From GCA-2746795 sp964643965 (GTDB lineage Bacteria > Chloroflexota > Anaerolineae > Promineifilales > Promineifilaceae), in contig CAZXVH010000032.1 of assembly GCA_964643965.1 (NCBI GenBank), positions 1-42,790 on the forward strand: a stretch of DNA of 42,790 bases, given 5' to 3'. This document shows, one piece after another, positions 9,107 through 17,321 of this stretch; position 1 is the stretch's first letter, and each line of letters begins with the position of its first letter. The notes under the pieces were generated by a model. The model was not told the origin of the DNA. It did no database searches and worked only from the letters and a program-made list of their open reading frames with translations. A program made the position numbers and the translations under genes.

Positions 9107-9112
9107 TATAAT
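9107..9112 (+). promoter_or_regulatory. Consensus -10 box eight bases before the murJ start
   Basis: A perfect TATAAT ends 8 nt before the murJ ATG, which places the expected transcription start at or within a base or two of the codon. No ribosome site is possible in that space, so a leaderless mRNA is suggested. No good -35 match was found. Confidence 0.45.
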
Positions 9113-9120
9113 TCACCCCC

Positions 9121-10764
9121 ATGTCAGAAACAGAAATTGAATCGGTAGAAAACAGCCGCAGTTTGGTCTTGCGAGCGGCCGGATTGGTGGGTGTGCTGGC
9201 CCTGGTGGGGCGATTGGCGGGGCTGGTCAGAGAAATGGTGATGCTCAACTATCTGGGCATCGATACCCTGGAAGCCACAGCCTATGCCGTGGCGATTCGT
9301 TTTCCCGACGCTATTTTTTTCGTGGTGGCCGGCGGGGCCATTGGTTCAGCGTTTATCCCCACATTTTCCGCTTACTTTGTGCATGATGATGAAAAAGGGG
9401 GATGGCGGCTTTTTTCGGCCGTTATCAACCTGATCACGCTGGTGGTGGCGGTTATTGCTGGTTTTGCCATTGTTTTTGCGCCGCAAATTGTGGAACTCTT
9501 TTACGGAGACAAAATCGCCGCCGAGCCGTTGCTCCTGCCCATGACGGTCTCTTTGATGCGGGTGATGCTGCTGTCTACGGTGATCTTTGCCGCCAGCGGG
9601 GTGGTGATGGGGGCCTTGAATGCCCGCCAACATTTTTTGCTGCCGGCCTTAGCGCCGTTGATTTATAACCTGGGCATGATCCTGGGCGGGGTATTGTGGA
9701 ACGATCCCAGCGCCGGACCAACGCTGGGCAAGGCGATGGGTTTTGCTATTGGCGCCGTGATCGGCTCTTTGGGTCATTTATTGATCCAGCTACCTGGCTT
9801 ACGGCAGCAGAAGGCGCAGTATACGGCCGTTTTAACCATTCATGATCCGGGCGTTATCAAGGTGTTGAAGTTGATGGCGCCCCGGGTGTTGGGGCTTTCC
9901 TTTAGCCAGGTCAATTTATTTGTGATTTTGTATTTGACGGGAACGGCCGTTTTTGTTTTAGGCAGTTTGCCCGCCATCAACCTTGCCTTTCGCATTATCA
10001 GCTTGCCGTTGGGCATTATTGGTATTGCTTTAGGCATTGCCGCCTTTCCAACGCTTTCTACGTTGGCTGCCAAAAATGATTTAGGCCAGATGCGCCAGAT
10101 TGTCACCGATTCACTGCGCCTGCTTTTGTTTCTGGGGCTGCCGATCACAGTGCTGCTTGTTTTGCTGGCGGAGCCAATTGTCTCCTTTTTGTTTGAACGG
10201 GGTTTATTTGACGCCGAATCAACCCGTTATGCCGCCGCCGCCTTGTCCTATTTCGCCCTGGGTTTGGTGGCGCTGATGTTGTTGGAAGTGATTTCGCGGG
10301 CGTTTTATTCCTTGAGCGACACCTGGACGCCGGTTTTAGCGGGTGGCTTTCAGATTTTGGTTATGACTATCCTGAGTGTGTGGTTGAGCTTTTGGCTTTT
10401 CCCGCAGTGGGGAGGGCTGCCTCTGGCTGGCCTGGCGCTGGCGTTTAGCATTTCCAACTATGTGGAAGTAGCGCTGCTGCTGTGGCTGTTGTGGCGTAAA
10501 ATGGGGCGGCTAGACGGCCGTTCTCTATTCAATAGTTCCTGGCGTTTATTGGGGGCGACCGGGGCGATGACGGCCGTTCTCTGGTTGGTCTTAACCTGGC
10601 TGCCGGCGGATTCAGTCTGGGCGCAGTTGTTGGTGGGGGGGGCGGCCGGCAGCGTGACGTATCTGTTGGCTTGTTGGCTGCTGCGCGTACCGGAGATGCA
10701 GCGCTTCCTTGAGTATGGCTTGCGTCGTTTTGCAAACAGACGTTCAACTTCTCTGAGAAGTTGA
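9121..10764 (+). CDS. murJ: Lipid II flippase MurJ (MviN)
   Basis: A 547-residue MOP-superfamily transporter that flips lipid II across the inner membrane for peptidoglycan synthesis. About 14 TM helices are visible. Family hallmarks are the opening RAAGLVGVLALVGRLAGLVREMVMLNYLG, GGAIGSAFIPTFSAYF, the Arg-bearing MAPRVLGLSFSQVNLFV, and SFLFERGLFDAEST followed by ALSYFALGLVALMLLEVISRAFYSL. Length is typical (500-550). The first ATG matches the usual family start. The last codons and stop lie inside a 35-bp perfect palindrome. Confidence 0.94.
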   Translation: MSETEIESVENSRSLVLRAAGLVGVLALVGRLAGLVREMVMLNYLGIDTLEATAYAVAIRFPDAIFFVVAGGAIGSAFIPTFSAYFVHDDEKGGWRLFSAVINLITLVVAVIAGFAIVFAPQIVELFYGDKIAAEPLLLPMTVSLMRVMLLSTVIFAASGVVMGALNARQHFLLPALAPLIYNLGMILGGVLWNDPSAGPTLGKAMGFAIGAVIGSLGHLLIQLPGLRQQKAQYTAVLTIHDPGVIKVLKLMAPRVLGLSFSQVNLFVILYLTGTAVFVLGSLPAINLAFRIISLPLGIIGIALGIAAFPTLSTLAAKNDLGQMRQIVTDSLRLLLFLGLPITVLLVLLAEPIVSFLFERGLFDAESTRYAAAALSYFALGLVALMLLEVISRAFYSLSDTWTPVLAGGFQILVMTILSVWLSFWLFPQWGGLPLAGLALAFSISNYVEVALLLWLLWRKMGRLDGRSLFNSSWRLLGATGAMTAVLWLVLTWLPADSVWAQLLVGGAAGSVTYLLACWLLRVPEMQRFLEYGLRRFANRRSTSLRS

Positions 10765-10771
10765 ACGTCTG
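10737..10771. repeat. 35-bp perfect palindrome over the murJ stop codon
   Basis: CAGACGTTCAACTTCTC at 10737-10753 is repeated inverted at 10755-10771 around one base. It contains the murJ stop (10762-10764). There is no T-run after it on the plus strand. Its geometry (17-bp arms, 1-nt centre, CAG...CTG ends) equals that of the palindrome at 18698-18732. Confidence 0.85.
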
Positions 10772-10828
10772 AATGAGGCTGTTGTATGAAACGTAAGGAT
10801 GTTCATGCAGCACACACGCATTTAAAAC

Positions 10829-10852
10829 AAAAAATCCCGGGTTTACCGGGAT
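10829..10852 (-). terminator. Intrinsic terminator of the two-TM protein gene
   Basis: On the minus strand ATCCCGG pairs with CCGGGAT (10846-10852 with 10834-10840) around a 5-nt loop and is followed by a T6 run and GTTTT. It lies 25 bp past the stop at 10878. Confidence 0.85.
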
Positions 10853-10877
10853 CCATTTGAGTTAGTATCAGGTGATT

Positions 10878-11702
10878 TTATCTACCGGCAGCAGCGGCAG
10901 CGGCCGTATTCACAACAATTTCAGAACGAGTCAGAAGTTCTCCATTGACCCAAACATCCAACGAATAAATGCCATTTTGAAAGCCATCTACGGGTTCCAG
11001 GTAAATATAACCAGGGCCATTCTCGCCCCCATCCCATAGTTTATTGCCGCCTTCTATCACCTGCCCATCCCGACGCCATACCCAGGCCCATTCCATACCA
11101 TCTGCCATTGATTTATAATCAAAGGTGGCATAGATAGTGAAAAACCCTTCGGCGAAAAGAGTAGAGGGGTTGATAGATTCGTAACGATCTGTTACCTCAG
11201 TAGAAAAAGAGAGCGACCCTAGTTCCGTGTCTTCGTTCAATTCAACAATTGGCTCTAATTGATCATATGCTTCTGGCAAAGTGGGTCTGGTGGAAACCGT
11301 AATCTCAGCCACCTGTTCCCTGGCCAATGTCTGTACCAATTCAATGGACTGTATGGGTTCGGGTGAATCTTTCATGAGCTGAATGACGTCTTCAGCAGCG
11401 GGCTTCTCATTTACTAAAACGGCGACACGAGAGATATTGTCTGTCGGGGTTTGCCAGGCGTAAGCGGCCACGCCTACTGTCAGGGAAAGCAAAACCAAGC
11501 TGGTTGACATGTAAGTCTGCAACCGCTTTTCTGCTTGTTGGCGCATAAAGAAATACGGAGACCGTTTCATATCGCGCCATGATTTCACTGCTACTACAAA
11601 TGTGAATATAAGGAGTAAGAGCAGCGTCCCTAAAATCCAGGGAATAATTGTTTCAGTCAAGATTACTGACAAATTTTTACCTAATCCTCTTCCCGATATC
11701 AA
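10878..11702 (-). CDS. Two-TM membrane protein of unknown function
   Basis: Up to 274 residues. Two TM helices (about 17-38 and 67-84) flank a short basic loop (SWRDMKRSPYFFMRQQAEKR). A long C-terminal extracytoplasmic part ends in an Ala-rich tail. Within it, FTIYATFDYKSMADGMEWAWVW and the following 60 residues look like a beta-sandwich that recurs in Chloroflexota surface proteins, but I cannot name the family. The longest frame starts with TTG at 11702. A strong promoter (11708-11736) would put the transcription start on that codon, so TTG at 11672, 12 nt after AGAGGA, is the better start. Confidence 0.75.
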   Translation of the reverse strand: MISGRGLGKNLSVILTETIIPWILGTLLLLLIFTFVVAVKSWRDMKRSPYFFMRQQAEKRLQTYMSTSLVLLSLTVGVAAYAWQTPTDNISRVAVLVNEKPAAEDVIQLMKDSPEPIQSIELVQTLAREQVAEITVSTRPTLPEAYDQLEPIVELNEDTELGSLSFSTEVTDRYESINPSTLFAEGFFTIYATFDYKSMADGMEWAWVWRRDGQVIEGGNKLWDGGENGPGYIYLEPVDGFQNGIYSLDVWVNGELLTRSEIVVNTAAAAAAGR

Positions 11703-12006
11703 CGGGGATTATAAGTAAAGCGTTGGTTTTTAGCAACTCATCGTAGGTTTAACGTATAAATTCTCGAATAGATGCCACCCGTTTGCCTCTTTTCCGTCCC
11801 TCAAAGGCCGGTTTGTTTGTCTCCATCTATGTCCTATAAATTGCCATCTTGCCTATGGTTTTACTTAAAAACAGGGTGGATGGGCGCCTGGTTGAGGCAA
11901 ATATAGCTAAAATCGCTGCTTGTTGCATTTCCCTGCATCTTGGGTAAAGTGTCATTGATGAGCAATGGATAAATGTGGCTGAAAGCCAGCGCCGGATGTT
12001 GACAGT
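11703..12006. other. Divergent intergenic region of about 300 bp
   Basis: No supportable gene here. It holds the leftward promoter at 11708-11736 and a weaker rightward candidate for the ccm genes: TTGCAT (11923-11928), a 16-bp spacer and TAAAGT (11945-11950). The rest shows no repeat or RNA structure that I can recognise. Confidence 0.6.
11708..11736 (-). promoter_or_regulatory. Near-consensus sigma70 promoter
   Basis: On the minus strand TTGCTA (11736-11731) and TATAAT (11713-11708) are separated by exactly 17 bp. The predicted transcription start is near 11701. Confidence 0.75.
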
Positions 12007-12729
12007 ATGATTAGATTGCAGGGCTTGGTTAAACGATATGGCATGAATTTGGTGCTGCGCGGCGTGGATTTGCAGGTGAGCGCGGGCGAATTTGTCACGC
12101 TGGTGGGCGCGAATGGGGCGGGGAAGTCTACGTTGATGCGCATTGTGGCGACGCTGCTCAGACCCACTGCTGGCGAGGTACGCATTGGTGGGTGGGCGCT
12201 GCCGCAGCAGGCGGGACGGGTGCGGCAGCATATTGGTCTCGTTTCGCACCACTCTTTGTTGTATGGTGATTTAACGGCCGTTGAAAATTTGATGTTTTTT
12301 GCCCGGTTGTATCGCCTGGATGATCAAGAGGAGCGGGTGATGGCGGCGCTACGTAAGGTGGGCTTGTATGCCCGGCAGCGGGATCCGGTGAGTACCTTTT
12401 CACGGGGTATGGTGCAGCGGCTGACGATTGCCCGGGCGACGCTGCATGAGCCTGATATTTTGCTGTTAGATGAACCGTATACCGGCCTTGACCAGGACGC
12501 CACCCGGCTGCTGGATGATTTATTACGGCGCGAACATGAAAACGGCCGTTCCATCCTCATGATCACCCACGATTTATCTCATGGCTTAAATTTGTGTGAT
12601 CGCATTGCCATCCTAAACCGGGGCAAGATTGTCTATGACGCCCAGAGCCGGGGCCTGACGCCAGCCGCATTTTTGGATGTGTACACGAGCCAAACCACTT
12701 CCCGGAAGAAGGCAGCCAGCGATGAATGA
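12007..12729 (+). CDS. ccmA: Haem exporter ATP-binding protein CcmA
   Basis: A 240-residue ABC ATPase. Walker A is GANGAGKST (34-42), the signature is FSRGMVQRLTIARA, Walker B is DILLLDEPYTGLD and the switch His is in MITHDLSHG. With CcmB and CcmC it forms the complex that drives release of haem-loaded CcmE in cytochrome c maturation System I. The assignment rests on the adjacent ccmB, ccmC and ccmD-like genes as well as similarity. Its stop overlaps the ccmB start (ATGAATGA). Two decamers lie in it, read as TAV and NGR. Confidence 0.9.
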   Translation: MIRLQGLVKRYGMNLVLRGVDLQVSAGEFVTLVGANGAGKSTLMRIVATLLRPTAGEVRIGGWALPQQAGRVRQHIGLVSHHSLLYGDLTAVENLMFFARLYRLDDQEERVMAALRKVGLYARQRDPVSTFSRGMVQRLTIARATLHEPDILLLDEPYTGLDQDATRLLDDLLRREHENGRSILMITHDLSHGLNLCDRIAILNRGKIVYDAQSRGLTPAAFLDVYTSQTTSRKKAASDE

Positions 12730-13438
12730 GCAGCAAATAGAAGCTAAACCCTCAGAGACGCGGGAATTCATAACGGCCGTTTTTGCCATTGTCTGGAAAG
12801 ATTTGCGTATAGAGCGCCATACCCGGCAGACTGTTAGCGTCATGGTGATGTTTTCTGTGGTGACGGTCATCATGTTTAACTTTGCCCTGGAGGCCAACCT
12901 GGATGCGGCCCGCAATGTGTCCACCGGCCTGCTCTGGGCCACTATTTTGCTGGCCGGTACCCTGGGCTTGAACCGCTCCCTGGCCCTGGAGCGGGAAAAC
13001 CAGACGATGGACGCCTTGCTCATTGCCCCCGTGCCGCGCAACGCCATTTATTTGGGTAAGGTAATCAGCATCACCCTTTTTACCCTGGTGTTGGAAGCCA
13101 TTTTGGTGCTGTTATTTATGATTTTCTTCAACAAACCGATGTGGCGGCCGGCGGTGCTGCTCATTTTGTTTTTAGGCACGGTGGGTTATATCGCGGCGGG
13201 CGTGATTGTGACTTCCATGACCATCCAGACCCGCGCCAAAGAGGTGCTGCTGCCTGTGTTGCTACTGCCCCTCTCTCTGCCCCTGGTGCTGCCGGCCTCG
13301 ATGGCGGTGGCGGCGTATATGTTCCCGCAAGCCCCGGTGTGGGGCGAGGTACAAAGCGCCGTCTATCTTGTCATAATTTATGATTTACTCATGCTGACGG
13401 CCGGTTTCCTGACCTATCATTATGTTGTAGAATCCTGA
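12722..13438 (+). CDS. ccmB: Haem exporter permease CcmB
   Basis: A 238-residue membrane protein with about six TM helices, of the usual size for CcmB. The family N-terminus is clear: AIVWKDLRIERHTRQTVSVMVMFSVV, then GLNRSLALERENQTMDALLIAPV and AIYLGKVISITLFTLV. I chose the ATG at 12722, which overlaps the ccmA stop by 8 bp, over an in-frame ATG at 12677 that would add 15 residues inside ccmA not seen in the family. A GGAAGAAGG stretch lies upstream. Confidence 0.9.
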   Translation: MNEQQIEAKPSETREFITAVFAIVWKDLRIERHTRQTVSVMVMFSVVTVIMFNFALEANLDAARNVSTGLLWATILLAGTLGLNRSLALERENQTMDALLIAPVPRNAIYLGKVISITLFTLVLEAILVLLFMIFFNKPMWRPAVLLILFLGTVGYIAAGVIVTSMTIQTRAKEVLLPVLLLPLSLPLVLPASMAVAAYMFPQAPVWGEVQSAVYLVIIYDLLMLTAGFLTYHYVVES

Positions 13439-13468
13439 TATTGTTTTAAGCTTCTGAAGGAGATGTTT

Positions 13469-14221
13469 ATGATTACTTCACCTCGTTTTGATAAAACGTT
13501 GAAGATTTTGAACTGGACGGCCGTTATTGCCGTGATCCTCACATTGGGCGTGATATTCTTTTATGCACCCACCGAGCGCACCATGGGTAATGTGCAGCGC
13601 ATCTTCTATTTCCATGTCGGTTCGGCCTGGGTGGGCGCGGTCGCCTTTTTTGTGGCGCTGTTTGGCGGCGTCATGTATTTGTGGAAGAGTGAGCGGCGCT
13701 GGGATTCCTTGGCGCTGGCATCGGTGGAAATCGGGCTGGTTTTTCTAACAATGGCCACTGTCGCCGGCTCCGTCTGGGGCAAACCAGCCTGGAATACCTG
13801 GTGGCTCTGGAGTCCACGCCTGACCTTGATCACCATTGCCCTGCTCACTTACGCCGCTTATTTTATGCTGCGCGGCGCTATTGAAGATGCAGACCGGCGG
13901 GCGCGGTTTGCCGCCGTCTATGTCATCGTGGCCTTTGTCACCATTATTATGGCGTATATCAGCGTCCGTATTTTGCGTGATATTCACCCCGTTGTGGTGG
14001 GCGGTGTGGCAGAGTCGGCACAGGGCGCGGAAGAGGGGCTGCAAGAGTTTTCTGGTTTAGATTCCGCCAGGATGGGCATCACTCTCATGACTAGCACCAT
14101 CACCTATTCCATTGTTTATGCCGCCTGGTTGATGAACCGCATTCGTTTGCAGCGTTTATCAGACGCCGTAGATGATTTGAAGATGCGCGTAACCGCTCAC
14201 CTGCAAGGAGAAAACGCATGA
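13469..14221 (+). CDS. ccmC: Haem-handling protein CcmC
   Basis: A 250-residue polytopic protein with about six TM helices. CcmC loads haem onto CcmE and carries a Trp-rich periplasmic loop with two haem-ligand His. Here the His are in RIFYFHVGSAW and RDIHPVVVGG, and the loop reads WNTWWLWSPRLT. The usual motif is WGxWWxWDxRLT, so the Asp that gives the WWD family its name is Ser here. GAAGGAG at 13456-13462 directly touches an ATG at 13463; the ATG at 13469, six bases further on, has normal spacing and is chosen. Confidence 0.92.
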   Translation: MITSPRFDKTLKILNWTAVIAVILTLGVIFFYAPTERTMGNVQRIFYFHVGSAWVGAVAFFVALFGGVMYLWKSERRWDSLALASVEIGLVFLTMATVAGSVWGKPAWNTWWLWSPRLTLITIALLTYAAYFMLRGAIEDADRRARFAAVYVIVAFVTIIMAYISVRILRDIHPVVVGGVAESAQGAEEGLQEFSGLDSARMGITLMTSTITYSIVYAAWLMNRIRLQRLSDAVDDLKMRVTAHLQGENA

Positions 14222-14427
14222 CCCCTCTTTTACTCACCCCGATTCTCCAGGCTGGCGGCGAAATTGCCAACCAGTTTAATAGTTACCTGATGCTTGGTTA
14301 TTTTGTCATGTGGTTGGTGTTCATGAGCTACATCATCACGCTGGTGGTACGCCAGCGGAACCTGAAACAAGATTTGCAATTGATGCGCCAAATCTTACAG
14401 GAAAATGAGCAAGAGGTAGATTTATAA
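14218..14427 (+). CDS. CcmD-like small membrane protein
   Basis: A 69-residue protein with one TM helix (about 24-44: MLGYFVMWLVFMSYIITLVV) followed by a basic, then helical cytoplasmic tail (RQRNLKQDLQLMRQIL). Size, topology and position after ccmC match CcmD, which holds haem-CcmE in the CcmC complex and aids its release. It overlaps ccmC as ATGA. Small Ccm proteins diverge strongly, so context carries much of the call. Confidence 0.8.
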   Translation: MTPLLLTPILQAGGEIANQFNSYLMLGYFVMWLVFMSYIITLVVRQRNLKQDLQLMRQILQENEQEVDL

Positions 14428-14538
14428 GCCGACTTACCGTTTCTTTACAATGTGAGGGCATACTTGGTGGCTGTAAGAGGATAGGTAAGAGGCGCATCTA
14501 AAAAGGACAGTGCCCTATTAATCAAGGAAATTTTATTT

Positions 14539-15651
14539 ATGTCAACGCTTGAAACATCTTCTATCGCCAAACGACTGCGCTCCTTATCGACGGGGCAATG
14601 GCTGCTCATCATATCGGCCGCCCTGGTTCTGGCTTTTTTACTGCTTGGTTCCCTGAATCAGAGCAATGCCTCCGCTGAAAATGCGTTTGGCATTCAATCC
14701 CAGCCGTTTATCGTGTTGGCGGTGCTGGCCTTTTTGGGGGGCTTACTCAGTTTTTTATCTCCTTGTACCCTGCCCGTGCTAACCGCTTACTTTGCCTTTG
14801 CTTTTCAAAGCGAACGCTCCCGCATTGCCACCAATACCCTGGCCTTTCTCCTGGGATTGGCGACCACGTTTAGCATTTTGGGAGCGGTTGGCTTTTTATT
14901 GGGACGGGTGCTTTTGCAAAGTCAGCAGCTTTTGCTCCTGGTAGGCGGTTCGATCATCCTTGTTTTTGGGGTGATGAGTTTGCTGGGTTTGGGGTTTGGT
15001 GGGGTTCGTGATACGGCCGGGCAGCAGTACAGCGCTACGCCGGGTGGTTCTTACTTATTTGGCCTGACCTTTGCCGTGGGCTGGTCAAGCTGTGTAGGGC
15101 CAATTTTGGGCGCGGTGCTAACGCTGGCGGCGCAGACCACTTCAGTGTGGCGCGGTATGATGTTGCTGTTTATTTATACGTTGGGGCTGGGGCTGCCTCT
15201 GTTGATTGTGTCACTCTTTTTTGGGCGCATGAGCCGTCAGGGGCGGTTCTGGCGGGCGTTGAAGGGCAAAGGTTGGGATTGGGATACGCATGTTTTTGTG
15301 GTGGCGTTGGTTTGGGCGCTGGCTGTGTGGCAAATTGCCCTGGCGGCGGCGACGTATGCCTTCCGCAATGTCTCGTTTATGCGGGCTTACGACATGAGTA
15401 CGGGCCTGGAAATTGGCTTGCTGCTGTTGGCGGTGGCGGGTGCGGCTTTGTGGACGTTTACCAGTTCGGAAGAAAAGCGGATCACTGTGCATTTGCATTC
15501 CACCCAGTTGATCAGCGGCGCTCTCTTTGTGATGATTGGGCTGCTGATGCTGAATGCGCAGTTGGCCTATTTTAACAGCATTATCCCCCCGGAATTAGCA
15601 GAGTGGTTGGCGAAGCAAGAAGAAGCCCTGATAGGATTATTCTCGCAGTAA
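14539..15651 (+). CDS. ccdA: CcdA/DsbD-type transmembrane thiol reductase
   Basis: A 370-residue polytopic protein that passes electrons from cytoplasmic thioredoxin across the membrane. An N-terminal TM helix (22-38) precedes the core, where the redox Cys pair is in SFLSPCTLPV (C76) and VGWSSCVGPILG (C184), each at the start of a repeat half. It is longer than minimal CcdA (about 220-240) because of the N-terminal anchor and a C-terminal TM pair after residue 290. The following gene encodes a TlpA/ResA thioredoxin, its natural partner. AAGGAA precedes the ATG by 9 bp. Confidence 0.9.
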   Translation: MSTLETSSIAKRLRSLSTGQWLLIISAALVLAFLLLGSLNQSNASAENAFGIQSQPFIVLAVLAFLGGLLSFLSPCTLPVLTAYFAFAFQSERSRIATNTLAFLLGLATTFSILGAVGFLLGRVLLQSQQLLLLVGGSIILVFGVMSLLGLGFGGVRDTAGQQYSATPGGSYLFGLTFAVGWSSCVGPILGAVLTLAAQTTSVWRGMMLLFIYTLGLGLPLLIVSLFFGRMSRQGRFWRALKGKGWDWDTHVFVVALVWALAVWQIALAAATYAFRNVSFMRAYDMSTGLEIGLLLLAVAGAALWTFTSSEEKRITVHLHSTQLISGALFVMIGLLMLNAQLAYFNSIIPPELAEWLAKQEEALIGLFSQ

Positions 15652-15668
15652 TTTTGGAAAAATGAGTG

Positions 15669-15733
15669 AGCGGGGATTAGCAGATGGGGAGATTGGCTGG
15701 TAAATCTCAAAATCTACTAATCCCCGCTTTTTT
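15669..15733 (+). terminator. Intrinsic terminator after ccdA
   Basis: AGCGGGGATTAG (15669-15680) pairs with CTAATCCCCGCT (15717-15728), extended by AGAT after one mismatch, and is followed by a T-run and ATG. The loop has its own small stem (GAGATT/AATCTC). It ends 15 bp before the next start, so it may only partly separate ccdA from the thioredoxin gene. Confidence 0.85.
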
Positions 15734-15747
15734 ATGAGGCTTATCTG

Positions 15748-16362
15748 ATGGCGAATGAATCAAAGGGAAACGGCCGTTCTCCTTATCTGTTTCTTATTGG
15801 CGCTCTTTTACTGGGGTTGGCTGCCGCTTTGCTCATCTTTGGCAGCGGACTCTGGGGTGAACAACCGTCTGTTCTGCAGCAGATCCCGGTAAATGAGGGT
15901 GAACGCACCGTGGCGCAGATAGCGCCTGGCAGCAGCGGCTTATTGGCGGTGGGAGACAGCGCCCACAATTTCCATTTGCCGGATTTAGACGGCGAGGTGG
16001 TTAGCCTGGAAGATTTTCGCGGCCAGCCGGTGATCGTTAACTTTTGGGCGACGTGGTGTGCCCCTTGCCGTCTGGAGATGCCCGCTTTGCAGGCGGCGCA
16101 AACGCAGTATGCGGATGAAGGGTTGGTAGTGCTGGCGCTCAATGATCAGGAATCGGCGGCGGCGGTAGCGGCGTTTGTGGCAGAGTTAGACTTGAACCTG
16201 ACCACGCTGCTAGACCCAGAGGGCGTGATTTCCGCCCTTTACCAGGTGTACAACTTTCCTACCACTTATTTTATAGACGGGGAGGGGGTGATAACGGCCG
16301 TTCACCGCGGCCTGCTTACCCCTGAACAAATCGACGTCTATCTGGCAGAAGCCATCCCTTAA
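15748..16362 (+). CDS. Membrane-anchored TlpA/ResA-like thioredoxin
   Basis: A 204-residue protein with an N-terminal TM anchor (13-33) and an extracytoplasmic thioredoxin fold. The active site is FWATWCAPCRLEMP (C104, C107), preceded by GQPVIVNFW. The cis-Pro region is YNFPTTYFIDGEG. Such proteins reduce apocytochrome c haem-site disulfides, or other exported disulfides, using electrons from CcdA, encoded just upstream. Two decamers lie in it, read as NGR near the start and TAV in the last strand. Confidence 0.92.
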   Translation: MANESKGNGRSPYLFLIGALLLGLAAALLIFGSGLWGEQPSVLQQIPVNEGERTVAQIAPGSSGLLAVGDSAHNFHLPDLDGEVVSLEDFRGQPVIVNFWATWCAPCRLEMPALQAAQTQYADEGLVVLALNDQESAAAVAAFVAELDLNLTTLLDPEGVISALYQVYNFPTTYFIDGEGVITAVHRGLLTPEQIDVYLAEAIP

Positions 16363-16423
16363 AATCGCTTCTCTTGATGTTTTAGGTATACTTGCCCCCA
16401 TCCCATTTTCGGAGAGAGTTTTT

Positions 16424-17239
16424 ATGACGACCCCTGCCCCCCAAAAACCAGTGACCGGCAAAACACGCTCATTCGTTATTTTTGTCGATAAAATCATTTA
16501 CGGCATTGCCCGCCATTGGCTGGCCGTTTTTAACATTGGCATCGCCCTGTATGTGGGGATACCGATGTTGCTGGCCCCGCTGCTCATGCAGGTGGGAGCC
16601 ACTGGCCCGGCTCGTGTGATCTACACCATGTACAGCCCCATGTGTCATCAAATGGCTTCCCGTTCCTTCTTTTTGTTTGGCGAGCAATATGCGTATCCGC
16701 GAGAACTGGCGGGCACCGCTTTGACGCCCATCGAAACCTACATGCCAACCATCCCCGAATTTGCCAACGCTTCCCCTGATCCGGCGCAGTGGATGACGTT
16801 CTTGCTGCCGGCCCGTCGCTTCTTGGGCAATGCTGAAATGGGGTACAAAATGGCGCTGTGTGAGCGGGACATCGCTATTTACGGCGCGATCCTCGTCTTT
16901 GGCCTGCTCTATGCCCTGCTGCGGCCGCGCATTACCATCAAACCGCTGCCTTTTTGGGGTTTCTTGCTGCTTGGTTTGGGGCCGATTGCCCTGGATGGCT
17001 TTTCGCAGTTGTTCAGCCAATATGGCACAGCCGCCCAGTCGCTCTCCTTTTTCAACACGGTTTTCCCCCTGCGTGAAAGTACGCCTCTGTTTCGAGCGCT
17101 GACCGGCTTCTTGTTTGGTTTTAGTTTAGCCTGGATGGCTTATCCGCGAGTGGAGGAAGGGATGCAGGTGACGGCCGATGACCTGGGAGCGAGGCTGGCG
17201 CGGATCAGTGAACAGGAGACAGTGGGCAGTGGACAGTGA
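16424..17239 (+). CDS. DUF2085 membrane protein with a repeat-derived C-terminus
   Basis: A 271-residue polytopic protein with five or six TM helices. The DUF2085 signature is present: MCHQMASRSFFLFGEQ (C74, H75, Q76, R80, S81) and MALCERDIAIYGA (C146, R148). The conserved Cys/His suggest metal or redox chemistry, but no activity is established for the family that I know of. The last residues (ETVGSGQ) are encoded by the heptamer repeat starting at 17220, so the tail was probably added or replaced by repeat spread. GGAGAGAG lies 8-14 bp before the ATG. Confidence 0.85.
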   Translation: MTTPAPQKPVTGKTRSFVIFVDKIIYGIARHWLAVFNIGIALYVGIPMLLAPLLMQVGATGPARVIYTMYSPMCHQMASRSFFLFGEQYAYPRELAGTALTPIETYMPTIPEFANASPDPAQWMTFLLPARRFLGNAEMGYKMALCERDIAIYGAILVFGLLYALLRPRITIKPLPFWGFLLLGLGPIALDGFSQLFSQYGTAAQSLSFFNTVFPLRESTPLFRALTGFLFGFSLAWMAYPRVEEGMQVTADDLGARLARISEQETVGSGQ

Positions 17240-17320
17240 ACAGTGGATAGCGAACAGTGGGCAGTGGGCAGTGGGCAGTGAACAGTGGACTGTAAACTGT
17301 AAACTGTAAACTGTAAACTG
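17220..17320. repeat. Heptamer tract between convergent stops (14.4 units)
   Basis: Ten units of CAGTGGA, CAGTGAA, CAGTGGG and one TAGCGAA variant are followed by four CTGTAAA units and CTG, in perfect 7-bp register over 101 bp. CTGTAAA is the inverse of the CAGTTTA unit at 2667, so the tract is two opposed arrays. It encodes the last residues of the DUF2085 protein and ends one base before the fabF stop. Confidence 0.95.
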
Positions 17321-17321
17321 G

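Noticed and set aside
11827..12252. A 141-codon minus-strand frame over the start of ccmA
   Set aside because: It overlaps the Walker A region of ccmA on the other strand and shows no recognisable protein features.
17220..17320. A CRISPR array
   Set aside because: The unit is 7 bp with no spacers and no cas genes; it is a simple heptamer repeat.
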